Shown: positions 34,839 to 43,697 of the stretch, in pieces
Layout of the letters: each line of letters begins with the position of its first letter
Numbering within the stretch: position 1 is the stretch's first letter
Position numbers and translations under genes: made by a program
NCBI GenBank assembly: GCA_023701435.1
Contig: JAMPXB010000013.1
Location: 26,172 to 90,171, forward strand
Reading direction: 5' to 3'
Source of the DNA: Bacteriovoracaceae bacterium
Lineage (GTDB): Bacteria; Bdellovibrionota; Bacteriovoracia; Bacteriovoracales; Bacteriovoracaceae
Length of the DNA stretch: 64,000 nt
The notes under the pieces: generated by a model
Told to the model about the DNA's origin: nothing
Seen by the model: the letters and a program-made list of their open reading frames with translations, nothing else
Database searches by the model: none

Positions 34839-37027
34839 TTCTGAGTGTCATAGCGCATTTTTAGCAGATATTGAAGCGAAGAGATGGCCCCATTCTCACT
34901 ATATTGATACTTGTCCTGAAGAGTGCGGATAATGTTGATGATCATGTCCCGAATCTCGGTTTCGACATTATGATGACCGCCTTTCTTTTCCGCCAGATAA
35001 AGCACTAGATTTCGTCCAATCTTATCAATGATCTTTTTCTGCTCTTTTCGGAAAGACTCCTGAAGCAGATCAACCAGGTCTTCAAAGACTTCGGAATACA
35101 CGATCGGTTTTCCCCGGTGATCTAGGGCATAGGCCCCCAGGCGGGCAATCAGATTGGAGCGAAATTTTTCAGGAACTTCATTGATATGCACATTGGATTC
35201 AAACTCCTTGATGAAGTAGGAATCAGGAGCCTCGAACTTACCGGTGACGGTATTTTTAACTTTCTCGCCCTTAATGACTGCATTAATGGAAAGAATGTAG
35301 CGGGAAATGTAGTCTTCATATGAGCGCTCATCAACTAGGCCCAGGGACTCGCGGACCTCGTTATCAAGCTTATCCAGGTTCCAGGTCTCGATCAGATCAA
35401 TAAACTTATGGGGATTATGATATTCACCCTGATGAGAGATATTCAAGAAATCATACTCAGCTTTCTTTTCGCTCAAATCTCTTAGGTAATCCAGGATCTC
35501 TACAAAGCTCACTGACTTATGGTTATAGGCGAGGTCATAGATAATCTGTTTCACTTCTCTAGGTGAGATACCGAACTTGCCTTCATACATCGAGTCGTTT
35601 TCATACTCGTTCTGAATGTCCTCCACACCCATTTTCAGGATCTGTCTGGATTCAGAATCAAAAGAATCCGGTGTCTCTTTCTCAGCATAAAGAAGACACT
35701 TCTCCAGTGGAGAAAGAGCTTCAGCAATCTTGCCCAGTTTTTCGTCATGGAAGTTTTTGGCGACCGGAGCCCTCATTCTGGTCATCACCGACCACAGGCA
35801 AAGAGCAGTCAGGGAGCGCGGCTCAAAAGTGGCTTCTTCTTTTAGTTTGGAGATTTGTTCAGCGTAAATTTTTTCTTCTTCGCGGAAGTTCATCAGGTAA
35901 GGGACCCGTAAGAAATTAAAGCGGCCCTTAAATGAATTAAAGTCCGGATGTTGCTTAAAGGCCGCGAAGTGGATTTCATTTGAGGAACCGATAAAGAAAA
36001 TATCAAGCTCCGTCAAAATACCATGAAGATTAATGGTCTTTGATTCCATCGTCATCAAGAGGTACTTAAAAGTATCCAGTGGTCGTTTTAATAAATCAGA
36101 GAATTCCAAAATCCCGCGATTGGCCAGGACCACTTCGCCGGAAATTGAAAATAAATTAAGTGACTGAAGACTTGGAGGCAATGAAGCCAGTCGTCGATCC
36201 ATGGTAATCTGCTGAAGGTTGGCATCGACATGCAGTTGCGGTTCAATCGTTGTCGCACCGATGGAGTAGCGGCGGTTAATAAAAAGACGTTCCACCCGGA
36301 TGTGCTTAAACACTTCCTGATAGCTTCCTTTGTAATTTTTTAAAAGAGCATCAAAGATCAGACGGTTTCTCTGAGAAAGGTCGCCATTGTAGAGATAAGA
36401 TTTACGAATGGTTTCGAGTCTTGAACCATCATTTTGAAAAGCATCTTCTATCAACTTTTGACGGGTCTTAATTGGTAAAAGAAGTAGGGGATGATCTTTT
36501 AATTCAGAAGTAATAATGGCCGAGATATCTTTGTCTTCGAGGAAGGCATAGGATTGGATGTTTTTATCCCCTGCGCTGCCCGATAGACCCAAAGTGCCTT
36601 TAACAAACTGATCAATAGGGAAGATCCAGCTAAAGCTGAAAAGTGACCCTTCATCGGTTAGTGAATAATCTTCTGCGGACAGCATGATTTTTTTAATCAA
36701 ACTGGATTTGGAGGAACCATTGGGCCCCACCAGCAGGATGAATTTATTATTGTATCCTTCCTCCATAAAGTTTTGAAGGAATTGGAAAATTTTCTTTTGG
36801 GTTCTGACCTGACCAAATACCGGCGGAGCATCGGCATGTTCCCGGGTGAACAGGTTGAAGGTACCGTTGGGACTTTTGCCGTAGTAGTTAAACATGTCCC
36901 GCAGATAAATATTGGTCGGACGTAATTCCTTCTCCGGATTTTTTTCAAAAAGTTTCATGTAGTCGTCGAACGCCAATACGTTTTGGTAGCGGCCTTCTTC
37001 TTTATTTACTTCTTCCATCCATTTCAT
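34835..37027 (-). CDS. prkA: PrkA-family AAA serine protein kinase
   Basis: The start at ATG 37027 gives 730 residues. The N-terminal PrkA AAA domain contains FTREHADAPPVFGQ and the Walker A GPNGSSKS (101-108). A C-terminal kinase-like region shows alternating acidic helices. PrkA/YeaG proteins of about 640-690 residues link stress or starvation to protein phosphorylation. A TATAAT with upstream TGG lies at 37065-37073, so upstream ATGs at 37066 and 37129 are probably in the promoter. The rluA-type gene follows with a 4-bp overlap. Confidence 0.88.
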   Translation of the reverse strand: MKWMEEVNKEEGRYQNVLAFDDYMKLFEKNPEKELRPTNIYLRDMFNYYGKSPNGTFNLFTREHADAPPVFGQVRTQKKIFQFLQNFMEEGYNNKFILLVGPNGSSKSSLIKKIMLSAEDYSLTDEGSLFSFSWIFPIDQFVKGTLGLSGSAGDKNIQSYAFLEDKDISAIITSELKDHPLLLLPIKTRQKLIEDAFQNDGSRLETIRKSYLYNGDLSQRNRLIFDALLKNYKGSYQEVFKHIRVERLFINRRYSIGATTIEPQLHVDANLQQITMDRRLASLPPSLQSLNLFSISGEVVLANRGILEFSDLLKRPLDTFKYLLMTMESKTINLHGILTELDIFFIGSSNEIHFAAFKQHPDFNSFKGRFNFLRVPYLMNFREEEKIYAEQISKLKEEATFEPRSLTALCLWSVMTRMRAPVAKNFHDEKLGKIAEALSPLEKCLLYAEKETPDSFDSESRQILKMGVEDIQNEYENDSMYEGKFGISPREVKQIIYDLAYNHKSVSFVEILDYLRDLSEKKAEYDFLNISHQGEYHNPHKFIDLIETWNLDKLDNEVRESLGLVDERSYEDYISRYILSINAVIKGEKVKNTVTGKFEAPDSYFIKEFESNVHINEVPEKFRSNLIARLGAYALDHRGKPIVYSEVFEDLVDLLQESFRKEQKKIIDKIGRNLVLYLAEKKGGHHNVETEIRDMIINIIRTLQDKYQYSENGAISSLQYLLKMRYDTQK

Positions 37028-37040
37028 ATAACCTGATCCT

Positions 37041-38258
37041 GTGAAGAGACATTCTGATAAGTCCATTATACCAAAGATAATCGTAATCTTGGGTACTCTT
37101 AGCATTTTAGGCATAATTTTGCTCTTCATGCGCCCACGACCTCACGCACCGGTGAAAATGAAGCGGCCAGAGACGCCTGAGAAGCTATTTACTCAAGTGA
37201 TCGAAGCTTCTCAAGCTGAGATTCTCCAATTGTGGGAGGAGGGCGATCGCTTTTTCCCTAAAGAGGGAACCCGCTGCGAAGAGGAAATTCAACATGAAAA
37301 GACCATTGGGCGCAGTTACTACCAATGCAATCCACATTTTTGGCAATGCTATTGGCAAAATGGCGTAGAGGTCAATCCTTCGATCAAAGTTGATTTGTTC
37401 GGTCAGACGTTCCATGTGGTCGCTCAACCGGTCTTCGAACCTATCAAGGCCTTCTCGAACGATCCCCGTTTCTATGAGCTCTTTAAGAAAACAGGGGCGG
37501 GAATAAATCTGCAATATGGTTATATGGTCGAACTTTCGGTTAAAGAAATACCGGGGGTCAGCCAACCAATGCTTCTTGCGGATACCTGCCGTGATACTTA
37601 TTTGCCCGAAAGAATTTATGGCTATGGGAAAGACGGTTTTATTTGGGATAATTTCGGAAGAAATATTTTCATTGATAAATTCTATGTTACTAACCGTCAG
37701 GTTAATGAATGGAGAATTTTAAAAGGTGAAGCAAGCAAAGTAGAAGCAGACAGAAAAAAGTGGCCGCTACCGGCCCTGCTGTCACTGAAAGAGCAGATTA
37801 ACTACTGCGCTTTTTATGGCAAAAGACTTTTAGAGGCGAAGCTTTTTGATGCTGCCAGTATGTCACCTTCGGACTTCAAAGATACTAAGCCTGAGCGGAT
37901 TATCCGTCCGGATACACCATGGCAAAGAGATCACCGCCGCTCTTTCTTGGGAATGGCCCGTATTAATCCTGACTACCAATTAACTCCTCTGGACTGCCAA
38001 TTGGCCCAGGTCAAAGGTTGTCAGGAAAAATATTTCTCTACCGACTCTGCCACTTGGATGGGCTTTCATTACTCGCTGGGCTTTTATCCGGAATCTCTTC
38101 GAAATGTGATTGAGCCGAATAAAAATTTGAAAATGTCTTCCCATTTGCTGTCACCTGATTCTGCCTGGCATGAGCTGGGTAAACTGGCAGACTGGAATGG
38201 CCAGCAGAATGAAAAGCAGCCGGTTGCTTTCCGTTGTTATGAAGAGGTGGTCAAATGA
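37041..38258 (+). CDS. Membrane-anchored FGE-sulfatase-like (SUMF1) protein
   Basis: The 405-residue protein has a single N-terminal membrane anchor (IIVILGTLSILGIILLFM). The extracytoplasmic body has weak similarity to formylglycine-generating-enzyme-like domains, with FIDKFYVTNRQVNEW, INYCAFYGKRLLEAKLFDAA and the closing VAFRCYEE. Most relatives are non-catalytic binding modules. The GTG start at 37041 leaves only 13 bp to the divergent prkA start, so a later start such as TTG 37092 cannot be excluded. It overlaps the next gene by 4 bp. Confidence 0.65.
   Translation: MKRHSDKSIIPKIIVILGTLSILGIILLFMRPRPHAPVKMKRPETPEKLFTQVIEASQAEILQLWEEGDRFFPKEGTRCEEEIQHEKTIGRSYYQCNPHFWQCYWQNGVEVNPSIKVDLFGQTFHVVAQPVFEPIKAFSNDPRFYELFKKTGAGINLQYGYMVELSVKEIPGVSQPMLLADTCRDTYLPERIYGYGKDGFIWDNFGRNIFIDKFYVTNRQVNEWRILKGEASKVEADRKKWPLPALLSLKEQINYCAFYGKRLLEAKLFDAASMSPSDFKDTKPERIIRPDTPWQRDHRRSFLGMARINPDYQLTPLDCQLAQVKGCQEKYFSTDSATWMGFHYSLGFYPESLRNVIEPNKNLKMSSHLLSPDSAWHELGKLADWNGQQNEKQPVAFRCYEEVVK
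37065..37073 (-). promoter_or_regulatory. Extended -10 element for prkA
   Basis: The minus strand reads TGGTATAAT, an extended -10 element, 38 bp before the prkA ATG at 37027. The -35 region is weak. The element lies inside the predicted 5' coding part of the divergent gene. Confidence 0.45.
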
Positions 38259-39070
38259 TTATGCTGCTGACGCTGCTTGTGACTTTCTTAACTCATGCCA
38301 CGCAGCCGCTGCACTGGGGAAATCTTTTAGAACTCTCAAATAAACACGAGTTTTATCAGAATAATGAAGTCATCATCAAACCCCGTGAATCATGGCAGAA
38401 TCTTTTTACCTTTTCTTATATTGACCGGGATTTAAAACATTTAAAAGATTGTGTCTTCTATTATGTTCCAGGCGAAAGCTCTGGCATTTTAAAAATGAAG
38501 ACCATTGGCGCCCAGGGAAAATGCGATGATCACTTACTGGCCCCGGGAGACAAAGAGTGGAAAAACATCAAGACTCTTCAGTTCAATGTTCAGCAAAATG
38601 TTGTTTCTATTGAAGTGGGTTTTAATGATTTTAAAAGTGAAAGATGGGAAGCCCGCTTTCAGAAGTCTTTTGTCAGGCCAGAGCCTGTTCTGAACTTATC
38701 CTCAGCTGAATACAAGGCTCCCAAGATAGTCATGCTAGCCCCTCGCAGTTCTGTTGTGGTTGGTTCTGAAGAAACAAAACTAAAAAAAGATTTTCAGTGC
38801 CATCAAATCAATGATGATTGCGAAGAACTTAGTTCTTCCGTTTGTGACCAATGTGCTGAAGGTTGGTATGAAATGCCTAATGGGTGTATGCAGGGACCTA
38901 AATTTTGTGGTCGTGATATGTGTGGCACCAAAGGAAACCCGGCCTGTCGTAGGGGTATGGTATGGCAAAGAAAAGATGAACGCTTTGATTGCCGCACAGA
39001 TTCAAGCTTTGCCTACTGTGCAAAGGGACTCACTATTCAGTGTGAGGGGCTTAAAGCTTATTGCCGTTAA
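38255..39070 (+). CDS. Secreted protein with cysteine-rich C-terminus
   Basis: The 271-residue protein has a short signal peptide (MIMLLTLLVTFLTHA). It has a strand-rich N-terminal region and a cysteine-rich tail of about 80 residues with some 14 cysteines (CHQINDDCEELSSSVCDQC, CGRDMCGTKGNPAC). The tail probably forms a disulfide-knotted module. It is translationally coupled to the FGE-like gene (ATGA overlap), so the two exported proteins may work together. Family unknown. Confidence 0.65.
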   Translation: MIMLLTLLVTFLTHATQPLHWGNLLELSNKHEFYQNNEVIIKPRESWQNLFTFSYIDRDLKHLKDCVFYYVPGESSGILKMKTIGAQGKCDDHLLAPGDKEWKNIKTLQFNVQQNVVSIEVGFNDFKSERWEARFQKSFVRPEPVLNLSSAEYKAPKIVMLAPRSSVVVGSEETKLKKDFQCHQINDDCEELSSSVCDQCAEGWYEMPNGCMQGPKFCGRDMCGTKGNPACRRGMVWQRKDERFDCRTDSSFAYCAKGLTIQCEGLKAYCR

Positions 39071-40695
39071 CGGGTCTGGGCTGCGAGCGTCGATGTCACA
39101 GAGTCTTCTGCTGTGACTGATTTCCATGAGAAGTTGGCCAAAGCCTCTGATTTAAGTTTTCCGAAATGATTTAATAACGAGTAGTGGTTTTGCAGTGATT
39201 CCAGATCTGTTAGCACTCGATATTCACCGTCCATCTTGAGCTCATTGCCGGAAATGGTGATCGTTAACTCACTATTATCAAACGCAAAAGGGGAAGGTTG
39301 CCATAGATCTTTCCGGTTCAGATTATATTCCTCTTCCAGAATACGAAGCAGGTCCCGGCCCTTCATGACGATGATGTAGAGTTGAGTTTCCCCTGAGTTT
39401 TGTGGCACAAAAGAAATATCGGCCTTAAAGAATGCCAGGCTTTGAGGTACATTAATAGTGTGCTGGTGTAGAGCCGTTTTATCGCCACTTAATCCTGGAA
39501 ACTTTTTCTCCAAAGATAGATCACGTTCAATGGGTTTTCCCAGGAAGGTTGCAGGTATTCTTTCTTTGTGATTAACAGAAGTGTCTTCTGTAAAGCAGTC
39601 ATTGGTTGTTTTAAAAAAATCGTGACAAAAGAATACAGGCTGATGAACGACTGACTTCTCTTGTACAATTTTATTGGTTTTGGTGTCGATAACGAGCTCG
39701 GCATAGTTGAAGCTTTTGCCATCGGGGAAGCCGCTCATAACTAGTGTGCCATTCACATAATTGGCCATCTTCTGATGATTCCTGCCGCCAATGACAACGT
39801 CCACGAGATGAGGAGGAAGTCTTTCCAGAAATTGACCCAAGACACTCTGGGTTTCACAAACACCTTCTGCTGTGGGTTCAAAATTCACTTTAAGCGGCGA
39901 TAGTTTTTCCTTTGCAGACAACTCACTGTAGCAGTCCAGGCCCTGATGGGAGAGAACTACAATTAAGTCGGCCCCTAAAGAACGAAGAAGGCGGGCATGG
40001 CGAAGAGTGGATTGCAGCATATTTTCGACAAATAAACCAACGCGATTATTTACCGGGGTCTGATTAACAATGTCGTCGGGAATTAAACCAATGATCCCAA
40101 CTCTTATTCCTGCAATATCTTTAATGTGATGGGATTTGGTTCCTTTCCATTCAACTCCTCTTGCCGTTTTTAGGTCATAGAGGTTGCTCATAATGAGGGG
40201 CACATCTGAAGCCATGGCAAAGTTCTGAAACATATCTGAGCTTTTTCCAATTTGGGCCGGCACTTTGAGGTTGAAGTCACGCAGTCCAACAGTCAGAGCG
40301 TCATACTTGAGAAATGAATAGAATTCACGCGTCATTGAAATTTGTCCGGCATTGGAAAAGATATCACCTGAATCCACCAAGACCACATTGGAGTATGTTT
40401 GTCTTAGGATTTTAAAATAATTATTGATGACATCAACGCCGCCGATTCTGGTATATTGAGAATCCTTCTGGTGCTCGTCTTTAAAAGAAACGAGCTCTGG
40501 CCGGTAATTGCCATGGACATCATTGGTTGAAGCGATAACCAGTCTTTTTTCGTGTGGTTCTAGTTCAATGAGAGTAGGGGCATCAGGCTCAGCATATAAT
40601 TTATCATGTCCTTTCATCGTTTGATTTTCCAATTGCCTTTTTTTGAAAGAACAAGAAGCAGAAAGGATGAAGAGAACGCACAAGATTTTATACAT
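39067..40695 (-). CDS. 5'-nucleotidase/UshA-type metallophosphatase lipoprotein
   Basis: The 542-residue protein has lipobox LSASC. Its N-terminal metallophosphoesterase domain shows ASTNDVHGNYRPE, LVDSGDIFS, VLSHQGLD and GGRNHQ. The 5'-nucleotidase C-terminal domain follows, with KADISFVPQN, MKGRDLLRILEEEYN and FAFDNSELTITISG. The family hydrolyses nucleotides in the periplasm. The usual catalytic dyad residues could not all be placed by eye. Its stop overlaps that of the convergent gene (39067-39070). Confidence 0.85.
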   Translation of the reverse strand: MYKILCVLFILSASCSFKKRQLENQTMKGHDKLYAEPDAPTLIELEPHEKRLVIASTNDVHGNYRPELVSFKDEHQKDSQYTRIGGVDVINNYFKILRQTYSNVVLVDSGDIFSNAGQISMTREFYSFLKYDALTVGLRDFNLKVPAQIGKSSDMFQNFAMASDVPLIMSNLYDLKTARGVEWKGTKSHHIKDIAGIRVGIIGLIPDDIVNQTPVNNRVGLFVENMLQSTLRHARLLRSLGADLIVVLSHQGLDCYSELSAKEKLSPLKVNFEPTAEGVCETQSVLGQFLERLPPHLVDVVIGGRNHQKMANYVNGTLVMSGFPDGKSFNYAELVIDTKTNKIVQEKSVVHQPVFFCHDFFKTTNDCFTEDTSVNHKERIPATFLGKPIERDLSLEKKFPGLSGDKTALHQHTINVPQSLAFFKADISFVPQNSGETQLYIIVMKGRDLLRILEEEYNLNRKDLWQPSPFAFDNSELTITISGNELKMDGEYRVLTDLESLQNHYSLLNHFGKLKSEALANFSWKSVTAEDSVTSTLAAQTR

Positions 40696-40880
40696 AGGAC
40701 ATCACTTGTAAAAAATTAACCATTGTTATGTTTTAGTATAAGGGGTTTTTGATTTTACTGCTATGCCAATGTTACTTGAGATAATCTCTTCGATTTCAAG
40801 TCATGGAGCAATATTTGCCACTCTTATAAAAGTGGATATTGTTTTATGCTTAATGGCGAATTAACTACAGTGAGGTATTT

Positions 40881-42035
40881 ATCAAAAAAATATTGGGCGT
40901 TTCATTGGCGTTTTTGGCTACGACTGCTTCAGCAGATACGATTAAGGGATTTGATATAAGTCTCTATGGCTGGGTCAAAGCCAGTGCCATGTACTCATCC
41001 GGAGCATTAGCAAGTTTCAATAATATAAATATGGTGGCACCAACTCATGCTGTGGCCCAAACCCGAACTCAAGATAAAACATCTAGACTAGGTACTCAGA
41101 CCCAACAATCAAGAGTAGGAACGTTTTTGAAAAAGGATATGATTTCCGCTCAATTTGAATTTGATTTTGTGGATTTCAGCAAATCGACACCAACCACGCA
41201 AATGAATCCTCGGGTGAGAATTGCAGCAGTCACTTACAGCTGGGATAATCAAAAAGTTGTCATTGGCCAGGATTGGGATCTTTTTTCACCTGTTAATGCC
41301 TTCACTTTCAATTATGTGGGAAATTACTTCCTCGCCGGCAACCTGGGTTTCATGCGTCAGCAGTTTCAATATCTAAGAACTGTTTCGGATTATGAATTGG
41401 CCGGTGCCATTGGACTGGCCACCAGTAATCCGACATTGGCCGATAGTGATCTCGAATTAAGTAAATCTCCATCTTATGCACTTCGCATGACTCGTAAGTT
41501 AAATAAAGGACGAATCGGCCTCTCGGGCATTTATGCCCATCTCGAGTATTTAGTTGGTGAACAAACATCTCATGACTCTTATGCCGGAAATGTTTTTTAT
41601 GAACAAGATTTCTCTCAATTTAGCATAAAATCTGAAGCCTATTATGGGCAGAACACTGCTAATATCGGTCTCCTTGGTCTGGGGAAAGGTACTAGTACGA
41701 GTGATGTTAAAGAATTTGGTGGCCATTTGACAGGTGCCTATAAATTGAATGAGAAAAACTCAGTTTACGGAGGTCTTGGTATCGCCATTGCTGATAACAA
41801 ATCCGAGATCACGCCTTTTGCTCCTCAGGGCGATACTCTGAAAACTTCAGCCATCACTTCTCCTGGTGTCAGCGAAAATCTGGTAACAAGAGTTGGTTAT
41901 GATTACAAAATTACAGAAGACTTTTCTTTTATTACGGAGCTTAGCCGTTACCAGACAGAATCAAAACTCTCTGATGATAATTACAAAACCAAAGTGGTTG
42001 CTGCCTTAGAAACGGGAATACAACTTAGATTTTAA
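40881..42035 (+). CDS. Outer-membrane porin-like protein, probable ATC start
   Basis: The protein is a porin-like barrel with GWVKASAMYSSGA near the start, many aromatic alternating strands and a C-terminal Phe (GIQLRF). The only standard start, TTG 40893, has no ribosome binding site and removes the Lys-Lys of the signal. ATC 40881, five bases after GAGG, gives a classical signal peptide (KKILGVSLAFLATTASA after the initiator). I therefore place the start at ATC. About 384 residues. It probably forms a general diffusion pore. Confidence 0.7.
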   Translation: MKKILGVSLAFLATTASADTIKGFDISLYGWVKASAMYSSGALASFNNINMVAPTHAVAQTRTQDKTSRLGTQTQQSRVGTFLKKDMISAQFEFDFVDFSKSTPTTQMNPRVRIAAVTYSWDNQKVVIGQDWDLFSPVNAFTFNYVGNYFLAGNLGFMRQQFQYLRTVSDYELAGAIGLATSNPTLADSDLELSKSPSYALRMTRKLNKGRIGLSGIYAHLEYLVGEQTSHDSYAGNVFYEQDFSQFSIKSEAYYGQNTANIGLLGLGKGTSTSDVKEFGGHLTGAYKLNEKNSVYGGLGIAIADNKSEITPFAPQGDTLKTSAITSPGVSENLVTRVGYDYKITEDFSFITELSRYQTESKLSDDNYKTKVVAALETGIQLRF

Positions 42036-42119
42036 CACCATTGGAATAAGAGAGAGTGGGCTCATCTTTTATAAAAAAATTGCCGAAAATTTAGTTCCTA
42101 AAAAATATTGAGGAAAAAT

Positions 42120-43697
42120 ATGTTCGACAACATTAAAACGATGCCACTTTCTTTTAAGTTAATTCTTTTAAATCTCGCCTCCCTCTTTTTTATTTTCAGC
42201 TTGGTGCATTTTTATATCTTCCCCGTTATTGAGGAGATGTTTATTGAAAGCTACAAGACGAAAATTAGAAATGCGGTAGAAGTCGTGGATGATCTGCTGG
42301 TGCATTATCATGCCAGATTTGAGGACGGAGAACTCTCGCAAGATGAGGCCAGGACTCAGGCCCTCAAAGCCATTAAATCCCTGCGCTATAATGAGACCGA
42401 ATATTTTTGGATTCATGACCTTGATCTTAAAATGGTCATGCATCCGACTAATCCGAAATTAGACGGTACTGACATCTCTGGCATGAAAGATCCAAACGGA
42501 CTTGCCTTATTTGTGAAGATGAATCAGGAATCGGCCCAAAGCGGTGAAAGCTTTGTTCAGTACTTGTGGCCTAAACCTGGCAGCGAAGTTCCTGTTGAAA
42601 AATTTTCTTATGTAAAAGTATTTAAGCCTTGGGGCTGGCTGGTCGGTAATGGGATTTACTTCGATCAGATAAGAGCGGAAGTGAGCAATCTCAGATGGGC
42701 CATTTACGGTGGTCTGGGTTTTGCTGCTTTACTTTCATGCATTGGCACCATTGTTTTTGCTCAACGACTGAAAAAGAACTTAAAAATGGCGCTGGATTCC
42801 CTGAATCAATCTGGAATTGAAATGACTTCTTTGAGCTCACTTCTGGCAGTTACCGGCACCCATGTTGCCGAAGGGGTTTCGGAATCAGCCTCCAGCATCA
42901 CTGAAACATCGGCTTCCATGGAGGAGATTGGGTTAATGTCTCAGAAAAATGAGGACAGTTCATCTCAAACCCAGTCTTCTGCTAACAAGTGTCTGGATGC
43001 CACACGAGAAGGAAAAAAAATTGTTGAAAGAGTCATCGAATGCATGGATGGAATTGCTCAAAGTAATAAGGCCGTGTCCAATCAGAACCAGATCTCTTCT
43101 CAAAAAATTTCTGATATCATTATGGTAATCAAGGAAATTGCTGAAAAAACTCAGGTTATTAACGACATCGTTTTTCAGACCAAGCTTCTGTCGTTCAATG
43201 CCTCGGTGGAAGCTTCCCGTGCCGGCGAGGCCGGTAAGGGATTCTCGGTGGTAGCAGAAGAGGTGGGGAAGTTGGCAGAAATGTCAGGTGAAGCGGCCAG
43301 GGCCATTGAAGTCAGTGTGAAGGGCAGTGTCGCTCAAGTGGAAAAAATCATTAAAGAGGATCTTGCCCAATCCCAGACCATTATTTCTTCTTCGGCCAAA
43401 CAAGTCGAAGATGGAACGAAGGTGGTTAAAAGCTGTGAAGCCATATTTAATCAGATCCTCACTCAGGTTACAGAAGTGGTAGATCTCTCGGCGCAAATCT
43501 CCAGCAGCTGCCAGGAACAGCGGATAGGATTTGACCAGATTAACCAGGCGATTCTTCAGCTTAATACGACCTCCAACATGAATGCCAAGGCATCAGTGGA
43601 AGTTTCAGATTCGGTGGAAAAAATTGTTCATCAAGCTGAGCAACTTCAGGCCAATACAAAAATGATTATTAAAATGATTGAAGGGAAAGCCTCTTAG
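42120..43697 (+). CDS. Methyl-accepting chemotaxis protein with Cache domain
   Basis: The 525-residue protein has two membrane helices (about 12-35 and 190-215) flanking a periplasmic sCache_2-like domain (RYNETEYFWIHD, MVMHPTNPKLDG, FKPWGWLVGNGIY). The cytoplasmic signalling domain has a hairpin tip close to QTKLLSFNASVEASRAGEAG. It resembles Cache receptors for organic acids or amines, but no ligand can be assigned. ATG 42120 follows AGGAAAA. The C-terminus lacks an obvious CheR-binding pentapeptide. Its stop overlaps that of the convergent nifS-like gene. Confidence 0.9.
   Translation: MFDNIKTMPLSFKLILLNLASLFFIFSLVHFYIFPVIEEMFIESYKTKIRNAVEVVDDLLVHYHARFEDGELSQDEARTQALKAIKSLRYNETEYFWIHDLDLKMVMHPTNPKLDGTDISGMKDPNGLALFVKMNQESAQSGESFVQYLWPKPGSEVPVEKFSYVKVFKPWGWLVGNGIYFDQIRAEVSNLRWAIYGGLGFAALLSCIGTIVFAQRLKKNLKMALDSLNQSGIEMTSLSSLLAVTGTHVAEGVSESASSITETSASMEEIGLMSQKNEDSSSQTQSSANKCLDATREGKKIVERVIECMDGIAQSNKAVSNQNQISSQKISDIIMVIKEIAEKTQVINDIVFQTKLLSFNASVEASRAGEAGKGFSVVAEEVGKLAEMSGEAARAIEVSVKGSVAQVEKIIKEDLAQSQTIISSSAKQVEDGTKVVKSCEAIFNQILTQVTEVVDLSAQISSSCQEQRIGFDQINQAILQLNTTSNMNAKASVEVSDSVEKIVHQAEQLQANTKMIIKMIEGKAS

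Noticed and set aside
34146..34844. 232-residue plus-strand frame opposite the RluA-type gene
   Set aside because: It is antisense to a clear pseudouridine synthase and shows no family features.
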